A stretch of DNA of 64,000 bases from Diplolepis rosae (GCA_030998225.1 JAPYXD010000704.1:10602001-10666000), one strand, 5' to 3'. Counted from the stretch's first letter, positions 45,800 through 57,649 are shown. Notes: generated by a model from the sequence alone, not told the origin. Translations and numbers: made by a program.

Positions 45800-47360
45800 C
45801 AAGAAAAATGTTTACTTAAATAAATAAAGAAAATGTTCCAACTGCATCAATGTTAGGATCCAAAATCTGATAACAGAATTATAAAAGTTTGAATTTTGAA
45901 ACTTTTATCCTCCATTTTGAATTTTTGATATCAATTTTGATTTTAACGACTCCAAATATTTTTGTTACACAGAAAATTAGTAAAATGATGATTTAATTTA
46001 AGGCTCATTGTTTATATCAAGTCTTGAATTAATTTACCTCCACTTCAAATAGACAAAAATTAACTCTGGACCCCAAATCCTATAAAAGGTTGACATTTAC
46101 TATGAAATTTTAACATGAAAAGTTTCCCGTATATAAATTTTACTTAACTAGGTTTTAATTAAGGGAAAAATGTGTCATAATCAAAATTATTGTTAGTGAA
46201 AATAATAAACCTTAGAAAAACAATTCAAACAGTATCATATATATTGTATTATAGATAACTACTACAAGCTATAGTGAAGTTTGGATTATTTTTTAAAACT
46301 TTAATATTTATGCTATCAAAAGTATTTATTAGGATAAATTTTACCTAAATTAGACCTTAAATTGAGATAGTTTATTAAAAATTGTAATAGCAATTCTCTC
46401 CATTTAACATGCTGATATATAAATGTGATTATGCGCAGACGAATTTATTGAACTGTGCACTGACATTCAATACAATTAATTTAGTTCGCTTAGTTACCAC
46501 CTTGGAATAAGTCGATTTAAATTCTGCATCTAATGTTGCGGAAATATACCTGACGTTGCAAGTTTGCAGAACGGCATCTGCATCGATTTCAGAAAGCATC
46601 TTTTCTCTGATCTCTGCTCAGCTTCTCTTGACTGCTTGGTCGAGGCATTTAAAATTAAATTCAATGCAAACTAGCACAAATGGCAGTGTGCCATGGCATG
46701 GCAAAAGCGTGCTTCGTACCAACTACCAACTGGACAGGAGCTGAAAACTTTAATGTACATTCCAGTGCACGAGGTGCTCCATCAGCGACGTGAATGAAAA
46801 TATTTCTCAGAATTCTCTGGGAAATAGAATATTATGTGTGAGTGACTTCTTGTTGAAAGGTTAAAGTTTACATTTGGTTGTATTTACCTAATATAATGCT
46901 ACATAGGCGCGCAAAGAAAAAAAATTCTATTTTTTTCACAAACTTGGAAAAATATAAGTAAAAAGATTTGTAAATTTCAGTACTTATTTGGACAACATGA
47001 ATTTTTTGTATATTTTGCAAGAAGTTTAGTTGGATCAACAGGTTTTCAGTAGATTTTTATATCTACAAAATATGAAAGAGATCAAGTTTAGTAGATTTTA
47101 CTAGGAGATACGTGAAATGTAGAGAAAATTCATTTATACAATTGAAATTCTTGTTAGATTTACTACAAAGTTATGTTATATAAATAAGTACCGAACATTT
47201 TTTAAATCTTACACTGAAAAAATTAGTTAGTTGAGTCAACTTTTTTGGTTTTCAAAATATGCCACAGATACTTATTTAGTTAGCACAATTATACTTTTTT
47301 CCCGATGAGTGTGCTGTAACTCACATTAATGGGGGACTATCAACCTGCACTTGTATCATA
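45800..47360. other. No gene recognised
   Basis: AT-rich. The frame at 46556-46744 has no known domain. Around 46940-47200 TAGTAGA/TCTACAA dyads suggest an old hairpin element. Confidence 0.35.
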
Positions 47361-47367
47361 TAATATC

Positions 47368-47456
47368 TTTTTTCTACTAGCGGGCCAAAAAGGGGACTTT
47401 ATTGACCCGCGCGGGTCAATAAAGTCCACTTTATGGCCCGCTAGTAGAAAAAAAAA
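47368..47456. repeat. Strong 89-bp hairpin
   Basis: Arms of about 43 bp meet at ACCCGCGCGGGT (centre 47410/47411), with TACTAGCGGGCC / GGCCCGCTAGTA and GACTTTATTG / CAATAAAGTC. A few unpaired bases occur in the middle (AAAAAGGG versus CACTTTAT). Confidence 0.8.
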
Positions 47457-47587
47457 TCGTGTGCAACACGGGAAAAACATTTATTTTACTCGTGTGGTTG
47501 TTACCCTCGCTTTGCTCGGGCATCAAACTTCACACTCGCAAAATAAATTTTTTTTTCCCAAGTTGCACAATGTGCTATTGCAACACT

Positions 47588-47766
47588 GTACGGGGAGTTC
47601 GCATTTAGCGCACTGACAAATGTGCGCAAAAGATAGTTTTTAGGAATCAATATTCCCGTATACTTAAGTGTGTGGGAATGTTATGATTCCAGCAAACTTT
47701 TATGGTCATCAGAAATCTGCCATTTTGCGAAAATTTTTCGGTGCGCTAAGTGCGAACTTTCCGTAC
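47588..47766. mobile_element. 179-bp MITE with GTACGG ends
   Basis: Left end GTACGGGGAGTTCGCATTTA then GCGCAC; right mirrored GTGCGCTAAGTGCGAACTTT then CCGTAC. Twenty-six-bp terminal repeats with three mismatches. Non-coding. Confidence 0.75.
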
Positions 47767-48075
47767 AATAATGCAAAAAGTACGTTTTTACGCATTGTTT
47801 GCGGCATGTAAACTTAATTTTTACGCATAACGTGTGTATAGTAAAAATTTTGAAAAATTTAAAAATGCAGTTAATAATTTAAAGAATATAATCTAAATAT
47901 ATATAAAAATCTCTCTGGACCCGTTCTCACTCCCTCTTGCTATCTTTTCTTACCTCTCTCCCACTTTGTTTACCCCTAAATAGAACCACACAATTTTTGT
48001 AGTAAGGATCTTTTTCCATATCTCTCAATTAAAGTTTTTAAATTTTTGTTGTTGTTACTATCTGTATTGTTATTA

Positions 48076-48793
48076 TGAAAACTCGGGTAGTAAAATCAAC
48101 CCGGAAAGTAGTCTTGCCAACCAATAAAGCAACTGTGCCATATTTTCCAAGTTAAAGTAGTAGGTTCAACTATTATTTTCAGCGTAAAAATCAGTTTTCT
48201 GCACCTAGAAGGCAACGCCGGCTGTTGCAGAAACTCTTTGTACACGCGATATCCTAGGCTCTTATTTCTATCGCTACACACTATTGTAACAACGATCTTC
48301 CCTCCGAGTTTTGATACCATTTTCCCGACCCCCTTGCCTGTTCTGCCTACATCGACCTTGACCATATGATTTTTCCGGCTATTCAAACTGTGTGCCAAAA
48401 TAAGGGACTGTTTCCAAAGTGCCGGCTGTTGCAGGTATCATTGTACGAGTAAATAGTTTCAATTTAGCATTTAGGACATCTGCTGCTTCCTGACTTCGTG
48501 TAATGTCATCCATTTTTCATAATTTACCAAAATTTTAGCGTGGCATTTTTATTGTAGGGTGGACTAGGGCACAGCTGTTTCTGAAAACAACACACTCTAA
48601 AAAATAGTTATTTGAACGTACTACTTCGACTTTTAGAATATTATATGCCACTGCTACTTAATTAAGTAGTGCAAATACTTTTTTATTTTCATAGGGCAGA
48701 AACCAATTATTTTGTTTCAAATGAAATATTTTTCATCGTTTAATGAACGTTCAAAACTCTAAGTGAATAGATTTTACTACCTGAGTTCTTAAA
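48076..48793. repeat. Repeat with GGGTAGTAAAATCAAC ends
   Basis: ACTCGGGTAGTAAAATCAAC at 48081 is mirrored by GATTTTACTACCTGAGT at 48769-48785. ACCAATAAAGCAACTGTGCC near 48117 has a second copy around 48839 and 49064, which provides the empty-site comparison for the MITE at 48850. The 100-codon minus frame at 48096-48398 has no recognised domain. Confidence 0.45.
48700..48768. mobile_element. Right-end fragment of FB/MULE-like MITE
   Basis: Contains CATCGTTTAATGAACGTTCA and AAACTCTAAGTGAAT, the family's right terminus; the left part is missing. Confidence 0.55.
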
Positions 48794-48849
48794 GAAACAA
48801 TACATATAGTAACATCCACAAAAAAACGTAATTGTATCAACCAATAAAG

Positions 48850-49063
48850 ATGTGCTTATAGTTCTGAACGTTCATTGAACCATGGAAAATATTTATTTTG
48901 AAAACTAAATGACTAGTTCTTGCCTCAGTAAATCAAAAAGTAGCGTATATTTTATGACAGATTGTATATTTGTATGGCCTTAAATATAAACATGATCATT
49001 AATTTGGTTATGAAAAAAAAATATTTATCATCGTTCAATGAACGTTCAGGACTGTAAGTACGT
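48850..49063. mobile_element. FB/MULE-like hairpin MITE, copy A4
   Basis: A 214-bp element, left end ATGTGCTTATAGTTCTGAAC, right end mirrored (GTTCAGGACTGTAAGTACGT). Flanked by the exact 9-bp direct repeat CCAATAAAG (48841-48849 and 49064-49072). A homologous uninterrupted sequence at about 48119 (ACCAATAAAGCAACTGTGCC) serves as an empty site and confirms the boundaries. Confidence 0.9.
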
Positions 49064-49154
49064 CCAATAAAGCAACTCTGGCATATTTTAGAAACCAAAG
49101 TAGTTGGTTCATCTAAATGTCCAGGAAGTTAGCACCGCAATTTTGTTTTTTCAA

Positions 49155-49375
49155 AAAAACAAAAGTTGTGCTGAATTGTGCTGCAAACGATTTTTGAAAA
49201 AAATCAAAATTAGCGCTAAAATTTTGAAAAAACGAATTTTTTACCAGCACTGCCATTTTTTTTTTTTTTTTTCTTCAAGAAACAGAAGTTGTGCTCAGTT
49301 TTGCTAGGGTTGTGCTGAATTGTGCCACAAACGATTTTTGAAAAAAAAATAAAAATTGGGGCCAAAATTTTTTCT
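49155..49375 (+). repeat. 146-bp tandem duplication
   Basis: GTTGTGCTGAATTGTGC occurs at about 49164 and 49310, each followed by CAAACGATTTTTGAAAAAA and a CTAAAATTTT- or CCAAAATTTT-like end. A 17-bp T run (49256-49272) lies between. Confidence 0.75.
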
Positions 49376-49399
49376 GAAAATTATTTAAATTCAGTAGAA

Positions 49400-50490
49400 G
49401 ACATTAAATAACGTCTGTTTACGTCGTTTGCCTTATTTGATATTTTCTATTGTATTTACATAATTTAATGACACCATTTATCGATTGTATCGTGCAGCAT
49501 GATAACGTAATCTCGCGATCGATAATCGACAAATGATATACAAACAAAAAAGTCCATGTCACCCATTCTCAAGTCGTATGACTGAAAAATGGAACTTGAC
49601 ATAGCATTATGGCTGGCTAACAAACTCGTTTTTTCTTTCGGGGCCCTGATGCGGTGCATTAAATTGCATTCCAATCTGGTCATTGTTTCGAAAGATATCG
49701 TGTCGACTGACATCAATGACAACAGACAGACAGAAACCGGTATAAAAATTGTTTTTTCTCACTCAAAGAGTTTTAAAACGTGGGACTTCTATGAAATTTG
49801 ACAAGTGGACATGCATGAATCTACCTTATGTTTCTGTCCTTTAACTCCATGGCTAACAACACAAAGAGATATTTTAACATTTTTTATACTCAACTAAAAC
49901 CCGTCATCCGGCTAATATGGTTTGTCCATTTAGTTTAGTTTATACGCTAAACATGTCATAACCATGATCGCGTTTCTGGCATGTTCAAAAGTGACTCCAA
50001 AGGGCTTGACGCCTCGAGGGACTGTTGAAACGAAGATCGTGATTTCGCAATGCGGACAGTGTTCACAGGAAAGCTACTCTGAGATAGAAAATTACTCATA
50101 CAGTATTACCAAGTTTCTGCAGACAAACGCTAGTTTACGAAAGGACACACAACTTTGTTGTTCTGTAATCATCTTCAAAGAGATGTTCTGTACTGATAGT
50201 CAAATGGGAGATCCCATGACTCATGGTCACAAATTATTATGCTTGGAAACATGAAAGAAACGTATACGTCTGCAAAAGCATGTGCATAGAACATACTTCA
50301 CTTGTGTATACATAACCAGATGCATACAGTTGTTAGATAATAGGATTGAAAAACTCTGAAACAGAACACCTGCAACTCTACTTAAATCTCTACAGATCAT
50401 GCTTTAGTTTCTTGGTATTCTTTTAGTTTCTAGTATTCTTCATTTCAATGTTATCTTACTGTTCCGTGTAATCTTTTAGTATTATGTAAT
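49400..50490. other. No gene recognised
   Basis: Frames at 49465-49722 (minus) and 49964-50254 (plus, 96 codons, seven Cys) are open but match nothing I know and show no signal peptide or splice context. Composition is closer to unique sequence than its surroundings, so a decayed exon cannot be excluded. Confidence 0.35.
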
Positions 50491-50491
50491 C

Positions 50492-50870
50492 GTCACTCAG
50501 GAAAAAGTATTATTTAAATTTAAGAAGTCGTTTTTTAAACTTCATCTCGAAGTAAAAACACCTTGAGAACAAATATAAATTTATTTGATTTTAAGAAATC
50601 ACATTTTTAGCCTTTTTTAAATTAAAGAAATTATTTGTAGTGTTGGTTGATTGGCTTTAGGATCCATAAATGAAAAACTAGTAAATATTGATGTACTTAC
50701 AGTTCTGAACGTTCATTGAACGAAGAAAAATAATTTATTTAATTTTATTACCTTGAACGAAGACAATGTTTTCTTTACATTAAAGAAATTATTTCTGTTA
50801 ATCACATTACATGTGTACTTATGCGACTACGCAGACATTAATTTCTTTAATTCAAAGAAAAGAAAACAAT
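50492..50870. mobile_element. TTTGATTCAAA-type hairpin element, copy 4, with FB/MULE left end inside
   Basis: CACTCAGGAAAAAGTATTAT at the left; TTCTTTAATTCAAAGAAAAG near 50850. At 50691 a left end of the FB/MULE family (ATGTACTTACAGTTCTGAAC) is joined directly to family D sequence (AATAATTTATTTAATTTTAT), so an inserted copy has been mostly deleted. Confidence 0.5.
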
Positions 50871-51423
50871 CTTTGTGCATAATCAATCATCCGTAGAATG
50901 ACAAACTCGAATTACAATCATTCATAAATTGCATATTCGCAATATAGTAGTGAAGGATATATTCGTACTAACTATGTTAGGGATCGCGTCTATTTGATGA
51001 AAGCTTGAGGCACTTACGACTCTATGCCGCGCAATTAGTGGGAATCTTTAGCGAACCTGTTATATAACGTGGGTAACTCGACGTGGGTAGCAAGCACGGG
51101 TACCATGAGGAATTAAGCACGCTCGTGATCTGCGTCACAATCACGACCAGCTTCGGTGACTCTCATTCTAGTAGCATCTCTATAGTTGCTTTTATTCTGC
51201 ATATATAGCTATGCAGCATATAGTTCATTCCTATTCATATGCACGCAAACCTATAATGAACAATAGTAACATGTTTCTGCCCTCTACAGTAAAAGCTTAC
51301 CTATCCATAGAATGATTACACCTGACACTAAATATAACTCTTATGATTTGTAAAATATATAAAGTAGGTGAACATAAGCTAATAATACTCTTCATGTGAA
51401 TAAGTGCTTGAATTATTAATCAT

Positions 51424-51835
51424 ACACAGTGTGTCCCAAAAATAACCGAACTTTTTGGATATAGAATAAGATACACATTATATTATCTTTGAAAGTTATT
51501 ATTTATTCAAAATAGGTTCCATTAGACTCAATAAAACGTTTAGAACGATCAACCAGCGCATGTATAGATTTTTTTATGTCATTTATAGGAATGTTCTTCA
51601 GGACCTCGATTACGGCTGCTTGAATGGCTGGGATATCATCATAAAATGCTCCTTTCATCTTGGTTTTCAGTTTTGGAAATAGAAAATTGGAGCTCAAATT
51701 CGCATTCAGTAAACTGAAAAACATTCAAACACCAACCCTTTTAACATTCTAATAACAATTTTCTTCCAAAATTTGAATCCTATTTTCGGCCAGCTTCTTG
51801 TTTTTCAGTGTGAAATTGAGGTGATTGATGCACCA
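51424..51835 (-). pseudogene. mariner transposase C-terminal fragment
   Basis: The minus frame (51724-51503) reads FLFPKLKTKMKGAFYDDIPA, then AVIEVLKNIPINDIKKSIH and ends RFIESNGTYFE. This is the C-terminal third of a mariner-type transposase: FLFPKLK follows the third catalytic Asp, and the C-terminal NGTYFE matches the usual GxYFE ending. The catalytic part is absent. The low-coordinate terminal repeat is preserved after TA (51423-51424): CACAGTGTGTCCCAAAAATA. The upstream side is cut at 51836, exactly where another hairpin element begins. Dead fragment. Confidence 0.75.
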
Positions 51836-52313
51836 TACACCCAAAAAAAACTTTTATTTATATTCAAAAAATCGTTTTTTTAACATCATTTCTTCAATTT
51901 AAAGGAAAAACACCTTTAAAACAAATATAAATTAATTTTATTACAAGAAATCACGTTTTTAGCCTTTTTTAAATGAAAGGAATTATTTTTTTAACATTAT
52001 TTATTTGATTTAAAAAAATATTTTTTCGATTCAAATTCAGAACTGTCAAAAACTTGATAAATAATTCATGCAATTTTATTATCTTAGAACGAAATGAATT
52101 TTTTCTTTAAATTAAAGAAAATATTTCTGAGAATCACATTACGTATGTACTATGCGACTTCGGAGATATTTATTTCTTTAATGCAAAGAAAAAAAAAACA
52201 ATCAAGAAATTTCTTTAAACTGAAGAAAATGTTCTTTGACTATATAGCACTGCACAAATTTGTTTGATTCGAAAGAATTTTATTTGAATTAAAGAAATTT
52301 TTTTCTAGGTTTA
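51836..52313. mobile_element. TTTGATTCAAA-type hairpin element, copy 5
   Basis: Left end TACACCCAAAAAAAACTTTT, right end AAATTTTTTTCTAGGTTTA. Interior AACACCTTTAAAACAAATAT and AAATCACGTTTTTAGCC shared with 18655. Joins or interrupts the mariner remnant at 51424-51835. Confidence 0.6.
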
Positions 52314-53151
52314 TCTCGGAGAGGAAAAAATCGGTTCCTGTTGTTCCAAAATGTAAATGATAGGTTTAAAAAAACATTAAACGATATCGTTATTCTTCGT
52401 GAGTTTGCAAATTCTTGGAAAAGGTGTTTTGAAAATTTTGAAAATTTGAAGAATTGAACTACAGATTTGCTTTAATATACAAAAACATATGTTTCTGGAC
52501 GTAAGAATAAGATTAAAATGATATGGAATATTGTTACGTTAATCTTATTTTCTGGTGCATATTAAAATTAAAAATTTTATCAGATTAAGGACATGAATCA
52601 ATCGGACTACGTGACTAAATTATACATTTATTTTTTTATGTACGGCAACTTTTTCAATTTACAAAGTATCTTTTTGAAAATTTGGGAAACGTAACAAAAG
52701 TCAATAAAATACGTCTGTTAACTTCTTTTTACTTAAAATTTAAAAAAAAATTCGAAAAATTATCGACAATAATAGTTAACCCTTTAACGGCCGAATTTTT
52801 TTTGAGGGCTGGGTATAGTCGATACATGGTGAATCTGAATTCATGAGTACCCAATGTGATGAAAACAATTCTTCCACAATTTTCCTACTCTAAATGGTAA
52901 AACCACCCCAATCACTTGAAAATATCTTAATTTCATTTCCCATCGATTAATTCTGCCAGAAATTAAGAGATAGTCGTTCCAGAGCACGTAGTGGGATTCT
53001 GAAGAGCTTAAGGATCAACTAACCCTTATAAACTACCTCTCAATTGAGAAAAATTCACCCCCTTTTGCATTATATGTTATGATCTCATTTTCTGTTATTT
53101 TGTCCTGATCTGAATCAGAGGATTTGTGTTTTGGAAAAAATTACTATATTG

Positions 53152-53352
53152 TACACTGAGAAAACAGTTTTGTCAAATCAACAAAAATATTTTGTTAGTA
53201 TTTAGCTAACAAAATTCTTTTGTTGTGCCAAAAAAACATTTTGCTATACCAATCAAATTTTGTTACTCAAACAAAATGTTTTGTTGTGACAACAAAATAT
53301 TTTGTCAGGGCAACAAAAAAAGTTTTGTTGGATAAATATATTTCTCAGTGTA
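53152..53352. mobile_element. ACAAAA/TTTTGT-type MITE
   Basis: Begins TACACTGAGAAAACAGTTTT and ends TTTCTCAGTGTA. The interior is a chain of TTTTGTTG and CAACAAAA dyads. 201 bp; non-coding. Confidence 0.7.
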
Positions 53353-53357
53353 ATGCA

Positions 53358-53712
53358 CGTTCAGAAAGTACCGCGATTCATGAGAGGCAAGAGTACCCAC
53401 GTTCAAAAAATACTCAGATTCGTGAGAGGCAAGGGGAGTCTGTTCAAAAACCGCTCCGACTCGCGAGAGGAAATGGGACTTGTGATAAAAAAGTACCCAG
53501 ATATGTTAGATGCAAGGAGACTCACGTTCAAAAAGTACCCTAAGACGCGAGATGCAAGGGGACTCACGTTCGAAAAGCACCCCGATTCGTGAGAGGCAAG
53601 GGGACTCACGTTCAAAAAGCACCCTTTTTCGTGAGAGGCAAGGGAACTAACGTTCGAAAACCACTCCGATTCGTGAGAGGAAAGGAAGCTCACGTTCAAA
53701 AAGCACCCTGAC
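53358..53712. repeat. 42-bp minisatellite, open in several frames
   Basis: About nine tandem units of 42 bp with CGTTCAAAAAGCACC and CGTGAGAGGCAAGGG. Clear unit starts are at 53358, 53400, 53525, 53567, 53609, 53651 and 53693. Because 42 is divisible by three, frames on both strands stay open and give 14-residue repeats (plus: ARGLTFEKHPDSRE; minus: SPLASHESGCFLNV). Open frames here follow from the repeat and do not prove coding. Confidence 0.85.
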
Positions 53713-54269
53713 CTCACCAATGAGAGTTGATTTTTAGATGCAAGACTATTCACTACTTCTAGGGGTGGTTTTCAATATTCCGTTACTGTTATGGGTAGTT
53801 TTCGATTTGAATATGCTTGCTGCAAATTTTTTATGTAATTTCAAAAATATATATGAACTAAACTTCAATAAAAGTGCATTTTCTGGCGCATCACCACTGC
53901 TAGGAGTGGTTTTTAATTATTTTTTTTTTATTGTTAGGGATAGTTTTCGTTCCGGACCTTTTTACTACAAATTTTTTATGTGATTTCAAAGCATACATAT
54001 AAGTTCCCAACTCTAAAAAAAATTTCACCTCAAAGCTATTCTCATTTTTTTGCAATTTTTGCACTTCGGTATATTTATTTTTATGGAAGTTACGATTTTT
54101 CAAAGTAAGTAGTGGTATTTTTCACTCAATTGAAGTTGACAGACGTTCTTTATCTTTTTCTGTTGTATTTTCCAAATTTCCAGGAAGACATTTTGTAGAA
54201 TGAGAAAGTTATCTTACACGAACTATTACAAGAATTTGGTCACGTGATCTGGTTGATCCATGGCCTTAA

Positions 54270-55179
54270 TGTAAAATGCTTTTCAGAAAGTCTGTATTTT
54301 CTCTGATAAAATGAGAGAAATGGTCGTTGTGTTGATGGAATTCACTACACGCTTGCGCATACCTGTTAGGATCAGGAACAATGTAAATTAGGAGTGTGCG
54401 TTTCCACATACTGACTAGATTTCCGTAATTTTCACTGAACGCAGTTATATGGACAAGTATAGGGACTGGTTGTAGACGGTGATTGGGGGAGGGTCGCCAG
54501 TGGCGAGGGAGAACAAGGGAGGCTCTGGTGAAATAGGAAGATAACAACTTCGCGTTAATTATGCGTTAACAGCCTCCAATTAGAGACCGCATCGAGCATG
54601 CTTACGTCCTTTTCCCCTCTCATGCTTCGCATCTCTATAGATTGCTACTGATTGAAATAGGAAAGAAAGAAAAAATGAAGTTGACAGATAACTAGCAAAA
54701 AAGGAGTAGATGCAAATTTCTCGATGTCAATTAATTAAATAGATTTTCGTTAGTTTGATTCAACATTTTGGTTTTTCATGCTTTATTTTTTACCAACTAG
54801 CTACTTATTATTCTAATTCTAATTCGTTAATTGATTCATATGAAGCAAGTTGTATTTTAGGTGGTGTGGATTGGATCGGTATGTTTAGCATAGTCGACGT
54901 TCATCAAATTCGTTTGGCAAGCGAAATGAAGAAATAATATATCGTTTTATAGATTTTGTTCATGACATAAAGCAATTAATGCAACTCGAAATCTTAATGC
55001 TCAGCAAAAAGATAATGTCAAGCGTTTAGTGAACTGAATCTGGAATGATTCATTGGTAACTACTTTGAACTGGTAGTACAATTAATACTAAAGTCTATGT
55101 TCAGTTGGAGTGTTAAGTGACCAAACTAAAGCAAAAAGAATATGGCAACGCTAGATCTTGTTTTGCAAACAACCAGAAC
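54270..55179. other. No gene recognised
   Basis: The 93-codon minus frame at 54266-54547 and the 60-codon plus frame at 54755-54937 have no known domain. The former starts beside the end of element B. Confidence 0.35.
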
Positions 55180-55480
55180 AAAGTTTTATTTAAGTTTAAC
55201 AAATTGTTTTCTTAACTTAATTTCTTCAAATTTAAAGTAAAAAAGCCTTTAGAACAAATATGAATTTATTCTATTTTAAGAAATCACGTTTTAAGCCTTT
55301 TTTGAATGAAAGAAATTATTTTTATAACATTATTGATTTGATTTAAAAAGATATTTTTTCGATTCGAATGCAGTACTGGCAAAAACTTAAGAAATAATTT
55401 ATTTAATTTTATTATCTTTGAACGAAGATAATTTTTTTTTCTTTAAATCAAAGAAAATATTTCTGTGAGTCACATTACGT
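55180..55480. mobile_element. TTTGATTCAAA-type hairpin element, copy 6
   Basis: AAGAAATCACGTTTTAAGCC and TTTTCGATTCGAATGCAGTA match copies 3 and 5. The right end is lost near 55480. Confidence 0.45.
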
Positions 55481-55660
55481 ATATTTTCACCAAAATATGT
55501 GAGATACGAAATAAGCGTTGTTCTGTAAAATGGTTTCCTTAAATAAGTTCTACGATTGTTTTTTCTTTTTGAGAGATTTGGAAGAAAATAAATTATTTTA
55601 ATGATGTAATTTATTAAAAAGTTACTGAAATGTATACAGAAAATCGAGCGCGAAGCGCGA

Positions 55661-55915
55661 GCGTCATGATGAGAATGTGTTCCGTAAGGCTGATAGAGCC
55701 TTAAGTAAATTGAATTTCCTGTTTAACTTAAATTCAAAAAGAAATAGAGTGACTTTGAGAAAATGTGTAATTCACATCATCTGTAATATAATTATAAAAT
55801 TGGTTTGAGCTTCAGTATCAAATTATAAGAAATAAACTTAAATGTATGCGGAGAGCACATGACCGAGCGCGAAGCGCGAGGTCAAGAAAGAACGGAACGC
55901 GAACCGCGACGTTCA
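55661..55915 (+). repeat. Second copy of the GC-hairpin repeat family
   Basis: Matches 21977-22235: TCATGATGAGAATGTGTTCC, ATAGAGCCTTAAGTAAATTG and GACCGAGCGCGAAGCGCGAG. It ends after GGAACGCGAACCGCGACG, without the remaining hairpins. An extra CGAGCGCGAAGCGCGAGCG precedes it at 55645. Confidence 0.7.
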
Positions 55916-56455
55916 AAAATTCCTGTTTCGCATTTTAAAAATTGATGAAAAATCTTCAAATATTGTTATTTTAAAAAAAAATGTTTCTTTTACAAAAATT
56001 CTTTTAACGATTTCAGCCACTGAAAACCTTACTTTTAAAATTCATAACAGTAGAGTTGTAAAAAATGTTTTCCCCGAAAATATAAACCATGATTCATGGA
56101 AATCCAATCGTTTTTGAAAAATTGGTAAGAAGCGACAGCAACGAAAAATTTTATTACAAACAAGATTTTTAAAAGTATTTATTTTTCTGGGTAAAGTTGG
56201 CTAATCAGAGATTATTGGAACTAGTTTAGGTTGTTCTTTCACACCAAAAATTTTTCTCGGCTAAGCTCCCACCGATTAATATTTATTCCGCTTCCTTCGC
56301 TGATTATCGCGAAAAAATATTGTGAGCCTACAACATATCTGACCATAATAAAAGTATACAATTTGATTTTGTAATAGTTAATTTGGCATGGGGTCAGTTT
56401 TGATGCGGATCTTTTTTTTAAGTGATAGAACACATAAAAAATACAAAAGGCAAAC

Positions 56456-56485
56456 GTTTCGGCCACAAATGGGGGCCCTCTTCAG
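56456..56485 (-). ncRNA. Hammerhead-like core (Penelope-type), inverted copy
   Basis: The minus strand reads CTGAAGA, a GGCC/GGCC-closed stem, then GAAAC, identical over the core to 24483-24512. The flanks also match for a few bases (GGCA before; GTTTGCC after). The following minus-strand frame is Lys-rich and lacks a recognisable reverse transcriptase or GIY-YIG domain. Confidence 0.5.
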
Positions 56486-57319
56486 TGCCAATTAGCTTAA
56501 TAGTAACCTTTAAATATTTATTAACTAAGACATGCAACTTAATAATTATTGTATTTTTTGTTTTTTTGTTTTTTTTCTTTTGCTTATTGATATTAGAAAA
56601 AGATAGAGTAAACATGCGGAAAGACTTATGGGTAAGCGAGTTCCTAGGTGTGAAGGAACCAGGCCGTTCCAAAAATTGTTCCAACGAGTAATCCTCTCCC
56701 ACAGGAACCGTGAAAAATGCGACCGCGGAACGCACTCTCTCAAGGGCACATATATAAACACAATTATTTCACCAAAGAAAGAAACAACGCGATGGAGAAT
56801 ATAACGTGGATCCTTGGTAAAGCACGCACAGCAAACCACACATATGCACGAGCACCAGAAGTAAAGGACACTGAAGTTAAAACAATAAGAACGATGTAAT
56901 TGGTATGGAAAAATTGATTTGGGAAGAAGTCGTATTTAGGAAGACTAGTGTTCAGAGTTTGACGTGTATAGAAAGCATTCTCAAGATAGGTCAGGTTCCA
57001 ACACCAAGGGTTATACACAGTGAAAACTTATTTTAATGTCCCCGGCACTTGAGATTTTTATGTGCTCAAGCGTCCGACAAAAGCAAAGACCCACCACATG
57101 TTCGAAAAACTCTGTAAGGAAAGGCACTCAATACGGTCCCGACATCGTAAAAATTATACACATTTTTGTGGATATAGCAAGTAAAATGCAACAATGTGGA
57201 AATTCACCAAAAATTAATCTCATGGTTATTCGAAATAGCGAAGGGACACGCTGCTCTGATTCTTAATAATTGGAACCCGGTAAAATACCATATTAAGTTT
57301 ATACGTATGATGTCCGAGT

Positions 57320-57645
57320 TTTTTAGATTATAAGACTGTTATAAAGTGGCAAAATATTACGAGAGTTATTCGAACTCTGACTTAAATAGAGTGGCCAATT
57401 AATACAGTAGCACTACGGATTCTAAGACTGATAAAAAGTGGCCAAGTAATGCGCGAGCACTTCGGACTCTGATTCTGAGTAAGGTGGCCAAGTAATGCGC
57501 GAGCTCTTCGGACTCTGACTTAAAGTTTTGTGGCCAAGTAATGCGCGAATTCTTAGGGGTATAAGAATTTTTATAAAGTGGCCAAAAAATAATAATTAAC
57601 ACATAGGTTCCTAAGACTCTGACCTGAATAAAGTGGCCCAAATTA
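57320..57645 (+). repeat. ~46-bp tandem repeat (GTGGCCAAGTAATGCGCGA)
   Basis: GTGGC starts near 57346, 57391, 57438, 57484, 57530, 57578 and 57633. Units also share GACTCTGA and a GAGCTCTTCG-like segment. The last unit is about 9 bp longer. Confidence 0.85.
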
Positions 57646-57649
57646 TTAT

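Larger units (their letters stand above)
52589..54265. mobile_element. TTAA-type element B split by 1.3 kb of inserts
   Basis: Left end GACATGAATCAATCGGACTA after TTAA 52585-52588; right end mirrored CTGGTTGATCCATGGCC before TTAA 54266-54269. The left half runs to about 52786 (AATAATAGTTAACC); the right half resumes near 54120 (CTCAATTGAAGTTGACAGAC). In between are unrelated sequence, a 201-bp MITE (53152-53352) and a 42-bp minisatellite (53358-53712). Confidence 0.7.

Noticed and set aside
48096..48398. 100-codon minus frame
   Set aside because: Lies in a repeat whose segments recur nearby; no known domain.
53220..53753. Open frames of 96-116 codons on both strands
   Set aside because: They run through the ACAAAA-type MITE and the 42-bp minisatellite; length divisible by three keeps all frames open.
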